From Chaetoderma sp. LZ-2023a (lineage: Eukaryota; Mollusca; Caudofoveata; Chaetodermatida; Chaetodermatidae), in the NCBI GenBank assembly GCA_034401795.1, contig CM067374.1, positions 98,304,860-98,368,859 on the forward strand: a stretch of 64,000 nt of DNA, given 5' to 3'. Made by a program: the position numbers and the translations under genes. Below, piece by piece: positions 33,755-45,809 of the stretch. Positions within the stretch are counted from its first letter, which is position 1, and every line of letters starts with the position of its first letter. Below the pieces are notes generated by a model. It had not been told where the DNA came from and did no database searches. It saw nothing but the letters and a program-made list of their open reading frames with translations.

Positions 33755-33880
33755 AATACGGCTTGATCCAGCAACCCTTTCTCCCTCATATCAAAAATAG
33801 TCTTCTCTTGGTCTGCAAATGGACATTTTCTGAGAAAATTGAGATTTTCTTGAATTAATTCGAGTGTTAAAGGGTTAATA
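33755..33880. repeat. Family P MITE, single arm
   Basis: 'AAAAATAGTCTTCTCTTGGT', 'CTGCAAATGGACATTTTCTG' and 'TGTTAAAGGGTTAA' are present, but no opposite arm. Confidence 0.75.
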
Positions 33881-34383
33881 ATGACAAAAACTGGCTTAAC
33901 TGGAGTGTCTTGAGGAAGGTGCTTATGTAAACCACGATACCAATATTTTAGAAAACATAACGTTTGAATTGCACTTCTTAACCAATATTCTCTTAGGTTA
34001 CAAACATACAATGTATTGCCATTCTTGTGAGAAAATTCTAATTGTTGTAAACCAATCGTGAACAATCTAAGAATTGTAATAGAAAGGTAACAGTAAGACT
34101 CAAGAAGCATAATGTTCACGTGGCATATGTTAAACGTAGCGGTCATATACAGTACAGCTCAGAAATAACACGCGTTAAATGCAAAAACAGAAACATGTTC
34201 TAAGATAGTATAGGTTAACACTATATGTAAGAAATGTTCCGTTGAATATTTTGGAGATAACTGGAGTGGAAGACACTGCTGCCTGTCTTCCAATCAAATT
34301 ATGTTCAAAATAATCAACAGTACTGTTTCTTTTATTTATGCTATCCTAATGTTTACAATAAAAAGGTCAACATATATAACAAA
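33880..34383. other. Unassigned, weak family F word
   Basis: 'GTTGAATATTTTGGAGATAA' at 34242 and 'TGTTCAAAATAATCAACAGT' at 34302 face each other as in family F. The minus-strand open frame at 34146-33694 has no domain and ends inside a MITE. Confidence 0.45.
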
Positions 34384-37300
34384 TTTTAAAACAAGATCCC
34401 CAAGAGGCCTGTGTCGCTCACCTGGAGCACCTTCAATTTTTGTCCAAATTGTTGGTGGGTGGTTTAGTAGTCGTTTAAATGAGTTTGTGGACATTTTTGC
34501 AAGTGCACTATGGCCGCCAAACATGCTACATTTTGATTGTCCCACAGCGCCCAGTTTTTTTGATGGATCAACTTCCCTTGAACAAACTTTAATGGCCCTT
34601 AGTCCTTAATCAAACCACCCAAATTTCAGCCTGATCCCTTCAGTGGTTCTGGAGTTGTTTTCGGGAAAACTAAGTCATCCAAGATGGTCGTCGAACCATT
34701 TGGTCAATCAAGTCCTCTTGAACAAACTTGGCTTACCTCATGGCCTAGATGAAGACTACCCAAGCGGTTTCGGAGATTTTTAAAGCCATTTCCTAAAATT
34801 GGCCAAAATCCAAAATGGACACCGGGCAAATTGGCCGATCGCGTTCATTTGAACAAATTGGATCCCTATACCCTAAGGATGCTTCCTGCCAAACATAATT
34901 GAAATCGGCCTAGTAGTTCTCGAGAAGAGATTTTAAATTTCCCATTGCTTTAGCATGGGAGCTTTTGATGAGAAAATTATCCTAGATGGCCGTCAAAATA
35001 TTTATCCAACAATTTCAAAAGATGCAAATTTGAGCTCAGAATACCCAAAACCATATCTAGAACCAATTTCGGCCTCAAAATCCATCAAATAAAAAAATTC
35101 AACATGGCTGCCAAACACGCTACATTTTGATTGGCCCACGGCAGCCATGCTTTTTGGCGGATCAACTTCCCTTGAACAACCTTTAATGTCCCTTAGTCCC
35201 TGATCATATCTCCCAAATTTTGGCCTGATCCCTTCAGCGGTTCTGGAGAAGTCGTTTTTGGGAAAACTAGGTCATCCAAGATGGCCACCGAACCATTTGG
35301 TCGGTCAAGCCTTCTTGAACAAACATGGCTTACCTCTTTCCCTAGATGATGTTTCATGAGTTTTGAATCGATTTCTCAAGTGGTTTCGGAGAAGATTTTT
35401 AAAGACGTTTCCTAAAATCGGCCGTAATCCAAGATGGTCGCCGGCCAAATTGGCCGATTTGCTCCATTTGAACAAACTTGGATCCCTATGCCCTAAGGAT
35501 GCTTCCTGCCAAATATAATTGAAATCGGCCCGGTGATTCTTGAGAAGTCGTTTAAAGGAAAAGTTGAGAGGCGGACGGACAACGGATGGACGGACACACG
35601 ACGGAGGGGCTTTCAGGTCAGGTGAGCTAATAACTTTAGCAAACACAGGTAAAACCAACACAGCCATTACTTTGAGAAAATAATTCAGGCATTTGAGTCA
35701 CATAAATACGTGTTCAAATTCAGAAAGATACTGATAATTATTATGACGTTAAAAAGCACAGGCTCAGCTCCTTTGAAACATGTTAAAGTTGTACAATCTA
35801 AAGATTAGTAATTTACTGAACAAATTTCCAAACTTTCATTTACCAAACACAGTTGCAGACTTCTTTAATCTGCTTCTAATTAGTGGACAGTGGTGACAGG
35901 AAATTGTTGTAATCACCAATGACTCTATGTCTGACTATCTTCACATAACATTACCATCATCAAAAGGTTGTATAAAATACAAGAGGCACAAGGGCTTGTA
36001 TCGCTCTCCCGGAACATAGGCATTTCAACTAGAAGGGCCATCAGCTATAAGTAGAACTCTAATGAGTTAACCATAATTGTAACAAGAACACAGTGGCCAT
36101 GTTTCTTTATATATCAACTTCCCTTGAACAAACTTTAATGTACCTTAGTCCCTAATCACATCTCCCAAAATTCGACCCGATCCGTTCAGCGTTTATGGAG
36201 TTGTAGTCTTCATGAAAAGTAGTGACCGCTAAAGCATTAGACCAATCAAGTTCCATTGAACAAACTTGGTTTAGCTCTTGCCCTAGATTATATGTTATGA
36301 GATTTGAATCGATCCTCCAAACGGATTCGGAAAAGATTTTTAAAGGCATTTCAAAGAAAGAAAATCAGCCAACATTCAAGACACCCGTGAGCAAATTGGC
36401 TGACCAGCTCCATTTGAACAAACCTATATCTCTATGCCTTAAGGACGCTTTCTTCCAAATATACTTGAAATCAGCCCAGCAATTGGCAGCTTTTTGTGGG
36501 AAAGATGAGCACGAAATCGTTTATCCGACAGTTTCGAAAATGGCTAATTTGAAATCAGAATACCGAAAACCCTATATAACTAGATGAAGATTCATTCCCC
36601 AAGCGGTTTCGGAGAAGATTTTTAAAGACATTTCCTAAAATCGGACGAAACATAATTGAAATGGGCCTAGTAGTTCCCGAGAACATTTGACGAGAAAATT
36701 ATCCAAGATGACCATCAAATTGTTTATCCGACAATTTCAAAAATTGCAAATTTGAGCTCAGAATACCCAAAAACATATATAGAACCAATTTTGGCCTCAA
36801 AATCCATCAAATAAAAAAATCCAATATGGCTGCCAAATACACTACATTTTGATTGGCACACGGCAGCCATGTTTTTTGACGGATCAACGTCCTTTGAACA
36901 AACTTTAATGGCCCTTAGTCCCTGATCATATCTCCCAAATTTTGGCCTGATACCTTCAACGGTTCTGGAGGAGTCGTTTTTGAGAAAACTAGGTCATCCA
37001 AGATGGCCACCAAACCATTTGGTCAATCAATGGTCTTCTTGGAACAAACTTGGCTTACCTCTTTCCCTAGATGATGTTTCAGGAGTTTTGAATCGATTCC
37101 TAGTGGTTTCGGAGATTTTTAAAGACGTTTCCTAAAATCGGCCGAAATCCAAGATGGCCGCTGGCCAAATTGGCCGATTGGCTCCACTTGAACAAACTTG
37201 GATCCCTATGCCCTAAGGATGCTTCGTGCCCAATATAATTGAAATCGGCCCAGTGGTCCTTTGATTAGAAGTCGTTTAAAAGGAAAAGTTGATGGACGGA

Positions 37301-39465
37301 TGGATGGACGACAGACAGACACACGACGGATGGTCGCCACGGCATAAGCTCACTTGGCCTTTCAGGCCAGGTAAGCTAAAACCTATTTCCGCTTCAAAAT
37401 CCATCAAATAAAAAAATCCAACATAGCCACAAAACACGCCACATTCTGATTGGCCAATGGTGGCCATGTTTTTTTAAAGTATTGACTTCCCTTGAACAAA
37501 CTGTAATGGCCCTTAGTCCCTAATCGTATATCACCCAAATTTCGGACCGATCCGTTCAGCAGTTTCGGAGTAGTCATTTTCGCAAGTCTTCCAAGATACT
37601 TGACTAAGCATTTGGCCACCAAACCATTTGGCCAATCAAGTTCCCTTGAAACAAACTTGGTGCAGCTCGATCTTGCCCTAGATGATATTTCATGCATTTT
37701 GAATTGATCGCCCAAGCGGTTTTTGGGTATTTCTAGTTTTTAAACAAGAGGCCCAAGGGGCCTGTGTCGCTCACCTAGAGCACTATGCATTTTTGTCACA
37801 ATTGTTGGTGGGTGGTTTAGGAGTAGTCTTCTAAATGAGTTTGTGGACATTTTTGCAAGCCCATTATGGCCGCCAAATACACTACATTTTGATTGGTCCA
37901 CTGCAGTCATGTTTCTGACGTAGCGCCTTCCCTTGAAAAAACTTTAATGTCACTCAGTGCCTAATCATATCTCCCAAATTTCGACCAAATCCGCTCAGTG
38001 CTTCTGGAGTCGTTTTGACAAAAAATAGGTTATCCAAGATGGACGCCAAACCATTTGGCCAATCAAGTTCCCTTGAAATAAACTTGGTGCAGATTGATCT
38101 TGCCCTAGATGATATTTCATGCATTTTGAATTGATCGCCCATACGTTTTTTGGAGATTTTTAGACATTTTAGAGCGGCCAGTTTTTTTGATGGATCAACT
38201 TCTCTTGAACAAACTTTAATGCCCCTTAGTCCCTAATCATATATCACAAATTTCGGCCTGATAGCTTCAGCGGTACTAGGAAAGAAGTTGTATTTATGAA
38301 AATGAGGTCATCTAAGATGGCCGTTGAACCATTTAGTCAATCAAGTTCCCTTTAGCAAACTTGGGTCAGCTCTTTCCCTAAATCATATTTCATGAGATCT
38401 GAATTGATCCCTCAAACAGTTTTGGAGATTTTTAAAGCCATTTCTAAAAACCGGCCGAACTCCAAGATGACTGCCGGCCAAATTGGCCAATCAGCTTCAT
38501 TTGAACAAAATGGAATCTCTATGCCCTAAGGATGCTTCCTGACAAATATAATTGAAATTGGCATTTCCCATTGCTTTAGTATGGGAGCTTTTGGCATGAA
38601 AATGATCCAAGATGGCCCCCAAAACCGTTTATCCGACAGGTTCGAAAATTGCAAATTTGAGATCAGAATACCCAAAAATCTATATAAAACCAATTTCGGG
38701 CTCAAAATCCATCAAATAAAAAATCCAACATGCTATATTTTGATTGGCCCACCGCGGCCATGTTATTTGATGGATTAACTTCTCTTGAACAAAGATTAAT
38801 GGCCCTTAGTCCCTAATCATATATCACAAATTTCGTTCTGATCGCTTCAGCGGTTTTGGGGAGGAAGTCGTTTTTGTTAAAAACTAGGTCAACCAAGATG
38901 GCCACTGAAACATTTGGCCAATCAAGTTCCCTTGAACAAAGTTGGTTGAGCTCATGCTCTGGATCATATTTCATGAGGTTTCCTTCAATCCCTCAAGCAG
39001 TTTCGGAGAAGACTTTTAAAGACATTTCTAAAGATCGGCCAAAATCCAAGATGGTCGCCGGCCAAATTGACCGATCGGCTTCGTTTGAACAAGTTGGATC
39101 TCTATGCCCTAAGGATGCTTCCTGCCAAATATAATTGAAATTTGCCCAGCGGTTCTTGAGAAGTCATTTTAAAGGAAAAGTTGGACGGATGGACGGTCGC
39201 CACAACATAAGCTAACTTGTCCTTTCAGGCCAGGTGAGCTAATAATAGGCTAAAATCCAAGATGGCCAACAGCCAAATTGGCCAATCGGCTTCCTTTGGA
39301 CAAACTTGGATCCTTATACATATCCTAAGTATGATTCCTGCCAAATATAATTGAAATCAGCATGGTGGTTCTTGACAAGCCATTTAAACAAAGAGTTGAC
39401 GGATGGATGGACAACCGGACGATCGCGATGGCATATGCTCACTTGGGTTAGGTGAGCTAATAATG
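34384..39465. repeat. Repeat array family A ('CAAGAGGCCC...AGGTGAGCTAATAA')
   Basis: At least three long copies (34384-35635, 35980-37382, 37743-39245) and two truncated ones (37383-37740, 39246-39465). Each full copy opens ACAAGAGGCCCAAGGGGCCT then GTGTCGCTCACCTGG, and closes CATAAGCTCACTTGGCCTTT then CAGGCCAGGTGAGCTAATAA, so CTCACCTGG and CCAGGTGAG form short inverted ends. Internal landmarks repeat every ~300 bases: 'CTTCCCTTGAACAAACTTTA', 'AAGATGGCCGCC', 'AAGCGGTTTCGGAGAAGATT' and 'CTGCCAAATATAATTGAAAT'. Open frames in it are repeat translations. Confidence 0.88.
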
Positions 39466-39469
39466 ATAA

Positions 39470-39890
39470 CATATATAACTTGGCAACTTGGTTAATCTAT
39501 TCATACCAGATACCGCAGGATCTCGAAAGTGAAAATTGAACCAACAACACAGGTAAGGAGTTAAATATTTTGAAAATAATTTGGTATATTTCTTACATTA
39601 TCATAAAAAAATTTGTCATATCTGTTCTGTCGTGTTGAGAGTGCTAAATTTAATGTACCTGCAGACAACTGAGTAGCAGTTATTACACAATATATAGCTG
39701 AAATTCCATTCAATAAGTGTGTGTAGACAGTATTATAATCAAAGTCCATATGGTCACATCCGTACAAATATATATATAGCCAATGAAACCGGTTTCAACA
39801 CCAAGTGATATCCTACTGCCTGCAAAATCTTTATACCCTTGCAATCTGACCCTGAAGAATTACCTAACGAGGAAATATTAGTTATATTTT
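39470..39890. other. 3' flank of exon zf3, nothing recognised
   Basis: AT-rich sequence with a small TA run near 39766. No poly(A) signal that I would defend. Confidence 0.4.
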
Positions 39891-39891
39891 A

Positions 39892-40313
39892 CTACTTCAA
39901 CTTGCAATATTGTGCTCTATGTCGAGAAAGTGAAGATTGCCAGCGGAACAATTTTTTACAAGTCTCACAGGCGAACAGTCGTGAAGTATGTTTGCCTCGT
40001 AGATGCTCGCGAAGAGTTCGTACTGATGCAAAACTGTCTCCACATTGATAGCATACTAATGTGTTTCTGACAGTTTCACTTCTGCACTCAGATTTTCTAT
40101 CAGAATTCATTAAATGAGAATAAAGCGTCTCATGAGATGAAAATCTTTGTTGACACTTTGAGCAGGAATAGCCACTGCTTGTCGCCTGGAAATCCGCTTC
40201 ACTGATCAAAGAGCTAACACGAAAAGAACTTCCAGGATTCATAGAAAGTGGTATCATATGTGAACCTGGAACCTCTGTATCAACAGCATCAAGTGTTTCA
40301 CTGTTGTCAGGAC
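39892..40313 (-). CDS. Alternative 3'-terminal zinc-finger exon zf3 (three fingers)
   Basis: The acceptor CATTTCAAG ends at 40314; two bases (GT) complete a split codon, then 139 residues run to the stop. The extra fingers make it unlike the others. Finger 1 (C50-x2-C53-x12-H66, next candidate ligand C76) is degenerate. Finger 2 is C87-x2-C90-x12-H103-x4-H108. Finger 3 is C115-x2-C118-x12-H131-x4-C136 (CCHC). The bridge HTSRLFAC and the FRWQSSLSRH helix define subfamily B with zf1 and zf2, which lack HEG and SRQ. The linker before the fingers is acidic at its start (DNSETLDAVDTE). The frame is open 18 codons upstream of the first ATG, which supports entry by splicing rather than a start codon. 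Confidence 0.92.
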
Positions 40314-40900
40314 CTTGAAATGAAAAGAAAATTTAAAGAGCAGTGAAATCATCTTTATAGATCTCAGTAGTTGGCATAAAGAACATGTCAAATTACTGAA
40401 ACTCAAAACCATTGAAATACTGTACATTTATTCTTTAGTTTGGTTACTGTATACAAAAAAACTCTTGAAACTACAACCTAGACAAGAATAAACTATGATG
40501 TTCAGAGAACCGTGAAAAGTAGGTCATGCAGACCTACTTTTAATACATGACACACATTTATGCTATGATGCACTCATGTACCAAGTTTGGTGACTACACA
40601 TGAAAAACCCGTGAAAATATGGTCCCATGCCTTTTGTCCTTCCATTTTGCCATCTTTTTAAAGCAGGGGGTCCCTCCTCTATTGCCTGGTGCTAAATAAA
40701 GTATCCAAAGTAATTATACAGAATCATCCAAATGTAGACAGCAAAACACTGAACAACCTCTTGAGTGTAATGCTTGTACTCTTAGAAGGGGAATAAGGGG
40801 TTCTTGACCCTGTTTGCATGAGAAAGTCCAAATGTTGCCTTCATGCCCTTCCTCATGAGGCAAGGTCTGCCTTGATGTCCTAAGACATTGCATTAATTCC
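40314..40900. other. Nothing recognised
   Basis: The first bases are the zf3 acceptor region (TTTTCTTTTCATTTCAAG on the minus strand). The remainder is unassigned. Confidence 0.4.
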
Positions 40901-41500
40901 CCTAAAATTATGAAGGCCGCTAAGGCAACATTATCTTGCCCTTTTTACTGATATCTTCAAGCTCTACCTCACCATTCACTACCGGGGGTGGGGGTGGGGG
41001 GTCGAGGCAGTGAGCAGAGTCTAAATTCAACATCCCCTCTGTATCTGCAATCATATGGATGTCTCGCATTAACAATTTTGTTGAATTCTGCCATCTTTGA
41101 TGTTCTTTCAAAAAATCCAACACCAACCTGCCACCCCCAACCCACCATATGCGAAGCCTAATATAAACATTGTCTAACAATCCGCAATCATATGAATAAC
41201 TCACATAGCAAATCTGGTTGCATTCCGGCAACATTGCCATTGTACCACCCACACACACCTGACCCCACCCCTTAACCCCTGTGGCAGAGTCTAATGTAAA
41301 CATTGTCTTGCAATCCAATCCGCAATCACATGGGCAACTAACATAACAAATTTGTCAACCTTTGGTTGAGCTCTGCAACTTTGACTTTCTGCCAATCCCA
41401 CCACCACGGGGCGGGGGTGGGGCTAATGCAAACGTTGTCTTGCAGTCTCCAAGCATATGGCTAACTTACATAACAAATTTGATTGAATTCCACGAAACAG
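40900..41500. repeat. Tandem repeat of ~125-150 bp with G-rich/C-rich linker
   Basis: Units contain 'CTAATGTAAACATTGTCTT', 'CCGCAATCATATG' and 'CATAACAAATTTGGTTGAAT'-like words, plus a GGGGGTGGGG or complementary stretch. About four copies, diverged. The 132-codon minus-strand open frame is a translation of this repeat. Confidence 0.75.
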
Positions 41501-41644
41501 TTTTGGAGACAGATTGATATTAATATTATCATAATTAAACACTCAAATCTATTTTAATAACATCTATCAGACTTACAGCATCAAGTGGTAAGTATCTTAA
41601 CAGTCACTAGAAGAAATGTGTGTGTAGAATTTGGAAGCATTGCT

Positions 41645-41880
41645 ATTAACCCTTTAACCCTCAAATTTATTCAAGAAAATTTAAATTATCTCATAGAAAA
41701 TGTCCATTTACAGATCAAGAGAAGACTATTTTGGAAAATTTACCACTGGAATGACTGGCTCGGTTATCGAGCCAGTCATTCCAGTGGTAAATTTTCAAAA
41801 CTAGTCTCCTCTTGGTCAGCAAATTGGACATTTCTCAAGACCGCTGCAGAAGCCATTTTTGGCTGATATGAGTGTTAACA
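41645..41880. repeat. Family P foldback MITE, best-preserved copy
   Basis: Ends are 'AACCCTTTAACCCTCAAATT' and 'GGCTGATATGAGTGTTAACA'. The long arms 'AGAGAAGACTATTTTGGAAA' and 'TTTTCAAAACTAGTCTCCTC' meet at GGCTCG-GTTAT-CGAGCC (41757-41773), giving a near-perfect hairpin of about 55-60 bp with a 5-base loop. There are some 18 relatives in this window. Confidence 0.9.
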
Positions 41881-42516
41881 GAGGTTGCCTGATAGGAATA
41901 GCTTACAATAACATTGAACACAAAATCATATCATGGATGTGATGTAATTTATGAATCCAGGATTTCACTGGTGTACTGAGTGTTAAACAATTAAGGGATC
42001 TGATCTGTTACTCAAGAATATGTCACAATCAGTAGTCACTCATTCATAATGAGGAATGTGTACAAATTGTACGTCTTTGATGCTTTATATGCATCAAATT
42101 AGTTTCAAAATAGTCAACAGCTTACCTATATAATTACATTGAAATTGGTATTCTGGGAATACAGGATTGAAAGTATATAAATCGATTTCAACATGCTTAG
42201 AAAATGGGTGGGCTAGAAAATTGATCCTTAAAATCGCTGAAGCAACAAAATACTGTCTGCGATCAAAAACATGTATAAATTCTTGACAACAGCTTTGCAT
42301 AATTAAATGATTAATAATCAAGCCAGACAAAGATGGCTTCTCAAGTGGCCTTGAGACATGTACAGAGACTACACGTAAAATCATTTGCTGCACCAGAGAC
42401 TTGGAGAATCAGTGATGAAGCGTAGAAGACTACTATAAAGCATATCGACTGAATGGTTCATGTATAATAATAACACCCTAAAAGAAAGTTTCAAGAATCT
42501 GAAAGACAAGCATAAT
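41880..42516. other. 3' flank of exon zf2; family F word
   Basis: 'GCATCAAATTAGTTTCAAAA' then 'TAGTCAACAGCTTACCTATA' at 42092-42130 is the family F end. 42305-42365 resembles a MITE end ('CAAGTGGCCTTGAGACATGT'). No other feature. Confidence 0.45.
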
Positions 42517-42869
42517 TTAACAATGATCTTTCTTCCTGTGCCGATACAAGGAATGTCGCCATTTAAATTGTTTGCTACACAATTCACAGGAATATGTTTG
42601 ATTTGTGTGCATACATGTCATATGTTCACGAAACGTAGCTTTTGAACTAAAGACAGTAGCACATTCTGGGCATTTCCATTCATAGTCAGAAGCCGATACC
42701 ATGTATCTCGGTGGCATTAACGTATTAGACAGTATGTTTCCTGCTAGAAAATCTGACTGTTGTAAAATTGAGGGGATCTGGCCATATTGATCTGCTGGAC
42801 TTGTAACTGCCGGCATTCTCGGATGATGACGATTCTTTTCAACCATTGATAGCCAAGTGTCACTTCTCT
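42517..42869 (-). CDS. Alternative 3'-terminal zinc-finger exon zf2
   Basis: The acceptor CTCTCTATTCCAG ends at 42870; two bases (AG) complete a split codon, then 116 residues run to the stop. Finger 1 is C66-x2-C69-x12-H82-x4-H87; finger 2 is C94-x2-C97-x12-H110-x4-H115, both full C2H2, with one Cys after the last His. The bridge HTNQTYSC and helix FKWRHSLYRH put it in subfamily B beside zf1. Finger 1 helix -1/2/3/6 is S/A/T/E. The 65-residue linker is Ser/Pro/Gln-containing and lacks recognisable motifs. The stop is followed by AT-rich sequence with no close poly(A) signal. Role: isoform-specific DNA-binding terminus of the shared protein. Confidence 0.92.
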
Positions 42870-42899
42870 CTGGAATAGAGAGATTGATCAATACGTTAA

Positions 42900-43680
42900 T
42901 TCTACATCAATTTCTATTTCTTTACCGATTCATGGCTCCCTATTTAGATCTTAATTACTATGTGAAAAACATGTTACAACATTATTGCTCACATCTGCAG
43001 AGGCGGATAACTCTTTGAACACTGAAATCCAACTACCGTATCTACCTTTCTAGAACATCTTCCAAATAGTTTGAAACAAATTGGGCTGGATGCCATTGTT
43101 ACCAAAAAAATTCAAATGATTCAACAGGACATTTTTTTATCTTGTCATGATTGTAAAGATTTTAGGCCTCCAGTTTTTACTCATTTGGTCAAAGCTCCTG
43201 TGAGTTATCATGCAACCAATATCAGTTAAATGCAAAATGATCACATTTAATGATGCACTATTAGAAACTCTCAAAGTAGCTTCAAAAACCTAATAGTGGT
43301 CCCTGATAGATTACATAGATTTATCATAACAATGCACATGGCGTATTAATATTAAGACTGATTTACATTGTAAATTTATAGAGCCTACAATTTCAGTGTG
43401 CATGCACTACATTCTAAGTGTTCAAAATCTGTTTGCTTTTACAAATATTCGCGAGTTCATTGTTTTCCAAACAGGATATAATGATTTATTAACCAGAAAT
43501 GTCGTTGCAATGCAACCATGAAGCTCGACTTTACGACTTTGCAATGAACTATGACACTTGATTTCAAACATAAAATAAATATATACGGTTTATGAATACA
43601 CTTATCAATGACCATGAGCATTGACCATATGACCCCAAAGTAATTGTCTCACTCCCTCTCATTAGCATGTGTCGAAGCTT
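42900..43680. other. Nothing recognised
   Basis: Intron-like, AT-rich. No domain or repeat assigned. Confidence 0.4.
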
Positions 43681-44420
43681 GGGCGCAGTGTCATGGCGCT
43701 ATTAGGCCAGGTATAGGAAATTCTGTGTGGCATTAAATAGTATTAATTTTAACCAGCATAAATTAGAATGTTCATAATTGTGACCAACTGAATCATATGA
43801 AATCAAGCGTGACGATTCTAGTATAGTGGATAGAGGAGAATAGCCCAATTAATAGCCAGGACAATTAAAGTGACCCAGTCTGCAGTGTGGACATAATAAA
43901 TTACAGTATTCCAAGACATGTATATGCTGAACTTTTATATAAAATAACCGTATTCATTCTTAATTCCCACAAACATGATTTCAAGACATTGGCATAAGAA
44001 ACCTGCATATTATTTTGGAAATAATTTGACTGAAGGTTGTTGTTGCTGTTCTTGTCTATCAGGTATGTGCCAAAACTTAATTTACTCTAAAACACTTCCA
44101 ATCACACAAAACACTTAAAGCGTTTGACTTTAATTAACAACTTTCACAACTTGTTATCAGTCTTATTATATAACACAAGCTAATAACAGAAAATGCTAAC
44201 TTTTCAGATTAATATGCATTTTGTTAACAAATAACTGATCTGGTTAAAAGCCATAAGCACAATGATTTCAGCAAGTCATGACACATCTCTCATGGAACTC
44301 CGACTAGAATAGTGTCTTCACCCGTCGTCTCATCCTGAAGTGTAGCAGAGCTATTTCCACCCAGCTAATCCCCCGTATTCTGAAAAGGTGGAAAATAGCC
44401 CAGTAACAGCAGCATCATTA
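43680..44420. repeat. Duplicated segment, copy 1
   Basis: It is closely similar to 47655-48670 in the same orientation. Both contain 'CTATTAGGCCAGGTATAGGA', 'GCCCAATTAATAGCCAGGAC', 'TCAAGACATTGGCATAAGAA', 'ATTATTTTGGAAATAATTTG' and, further on, 'GAAGTGTAGCAGAGC' with 'CCACCCAGCTAATC'. The copies lie about 3.97 kb apart. It ends within or beside a family F word. Confidence 0.88.
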
Positions 44421-44429
44421 ACAGAACAT

Positions 44430-45600
44430 GAGATGAACTTCTAAGTTGAGGTAAAAGCAAAATGTTATTGCTGAAAAAACCCATTGCATTGTGTCATTAT
44501 AACACTGACGACCTTTTAATGCCACGGTGATTGTGTCATACCATCTCATTATAAGGAAAGATGTGTCCGAATGTAGGCCCAGTATGCTTAAACAAACATG
44601 AGAAATAAACTGCTAAGTTAAAAGTAAACGTCAAATGTTATTTTCATAAAAACTAGGTTTTAGCAAGGACAAAGTGACCTTGACCTTTGACATTTTGCTG
44701 CCAATGTGCAATGAGTCATTCCCACTCTTGATAAAGAGGCATGTGTCCAACTTTGGCTCCGATCATTTACCAATATCACAATAATATTGACCTGCGACCT
44801 TGTAGCCCAAAAGTAATTGTGTTGTGCCCTTTTATTATAAGGAAGTATGTGATTGTATAAAACCTTGGGACCAGGAAGATTAAGCAAACATGAGATCAAT
44901 ATGAACTGCTAAGCTGAACCAAACACAAAATATCAATGTTGAAAAAAATCCCAGTTTTTACCAATGTCACAATAACCGTGACCTTGCCATTTTCACCCCA
45001 ACATCATTGTATAATATCCGCCAATTATAAGGAAGTGTGTCCAAGGTAGAGTTCAGTATACTTAACCAAAGATGAGATATGACCTGCTAAGTTGAGCTAA
45101 ATGTAAGATGTTAATATTGAAAAAGCAACTGTTTTACCATTGTCACAGTGACCTTGTTGACCCCAACATCATCATGTGATGTCCTTTCATTATACAGACG
45201 CATGTATCCAAGTTTTGGTCCAGTATGATTAACCAAAGTTCAGATATGAATTGCTACGACAAAAGAATGTTTTACCAAGGTCACAGTGGAATTGACCCTT
45301 GACATTTTCACCTCAACGTCATTGTGGGATGCCGTGTTCTTATAAGCAAGCATGTGTCCACGTTTGATTCCAGTGTGATTAACTAAACCTGAGATATAAA
45401 CAGAAAACATGATATAAATAGAAACTGTTAATGTTGAAAAAGCAAGGTCTTTATCAAGGTCAGTGACCTTTGACCCTTTGACCATTGTGAGATGCAGTGT
45501 CATTATAAGGAAGCATGTGCCCAAGGTTGGACGACGACAACGCCACCACCACCACCGCCGCTGCCGGACGTGCAGGGTATCGCAATAACTTACTTTGTTT
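44430..45600. repeat. Tandem repeat of ~160-180 bp with 'TGACCTTGACCTTTGAC' cores
   Basis: About six diverged units contain 'TATAAGGAAGCATGTGTCCA', 'GATTAACCAAA' and 'GAGATATGAACTGCTAAG'-like words, plus 'GTCACAGTGACCTTGACC'/'GACCTTTGACATTTT' cores (for example 44670-44695). The array ends in a CCACCACCACCGCCGCTGCC stretch at about 45543. TGACCTTTGACC-type words resemble nuclear-receptor direct repeats but come with the repeat. Confidence 0.85.
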
Positions 45601-45809
45601 CGTAAAGCAGAGCTAAAAATAGGCTAGCAGCCGACAGAATGTCTCAGACTTATTGGCTAAGATAATTATCAATATTTTAATCAGCCTTGTTGATCTCTAT
45701 TCATGGATCAAGCCCATTAGGTTTGCGTTAATTCCAAACAAATTTTAAGCACGGATAGTTGACATTAATAGCACTACCCTAATGCAGTCCTTCAGAAATA
45801 AAATAGCAA

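Noticed and set aside
34301..39134. Open frames of 65-121 codons on both strands (for example 35305-35667, 36222-36587)
   Set aside because: They are translations of family A modules and contain the same peptide words in different copies.
40920..41318. 132-codon minus-strand frame with a Pro-rich stretch
   Set aside because: It lies wholly in a ~125-150 bp tandem repeat and shows no domain.
18266..42891. The zinc-finger frames as ten separate single-exon genes
   Set aside because: Several have no ATG before the fingers, the frames open exactly at 3' splice sites, and all share one phase. Isolated small genes would not show this.
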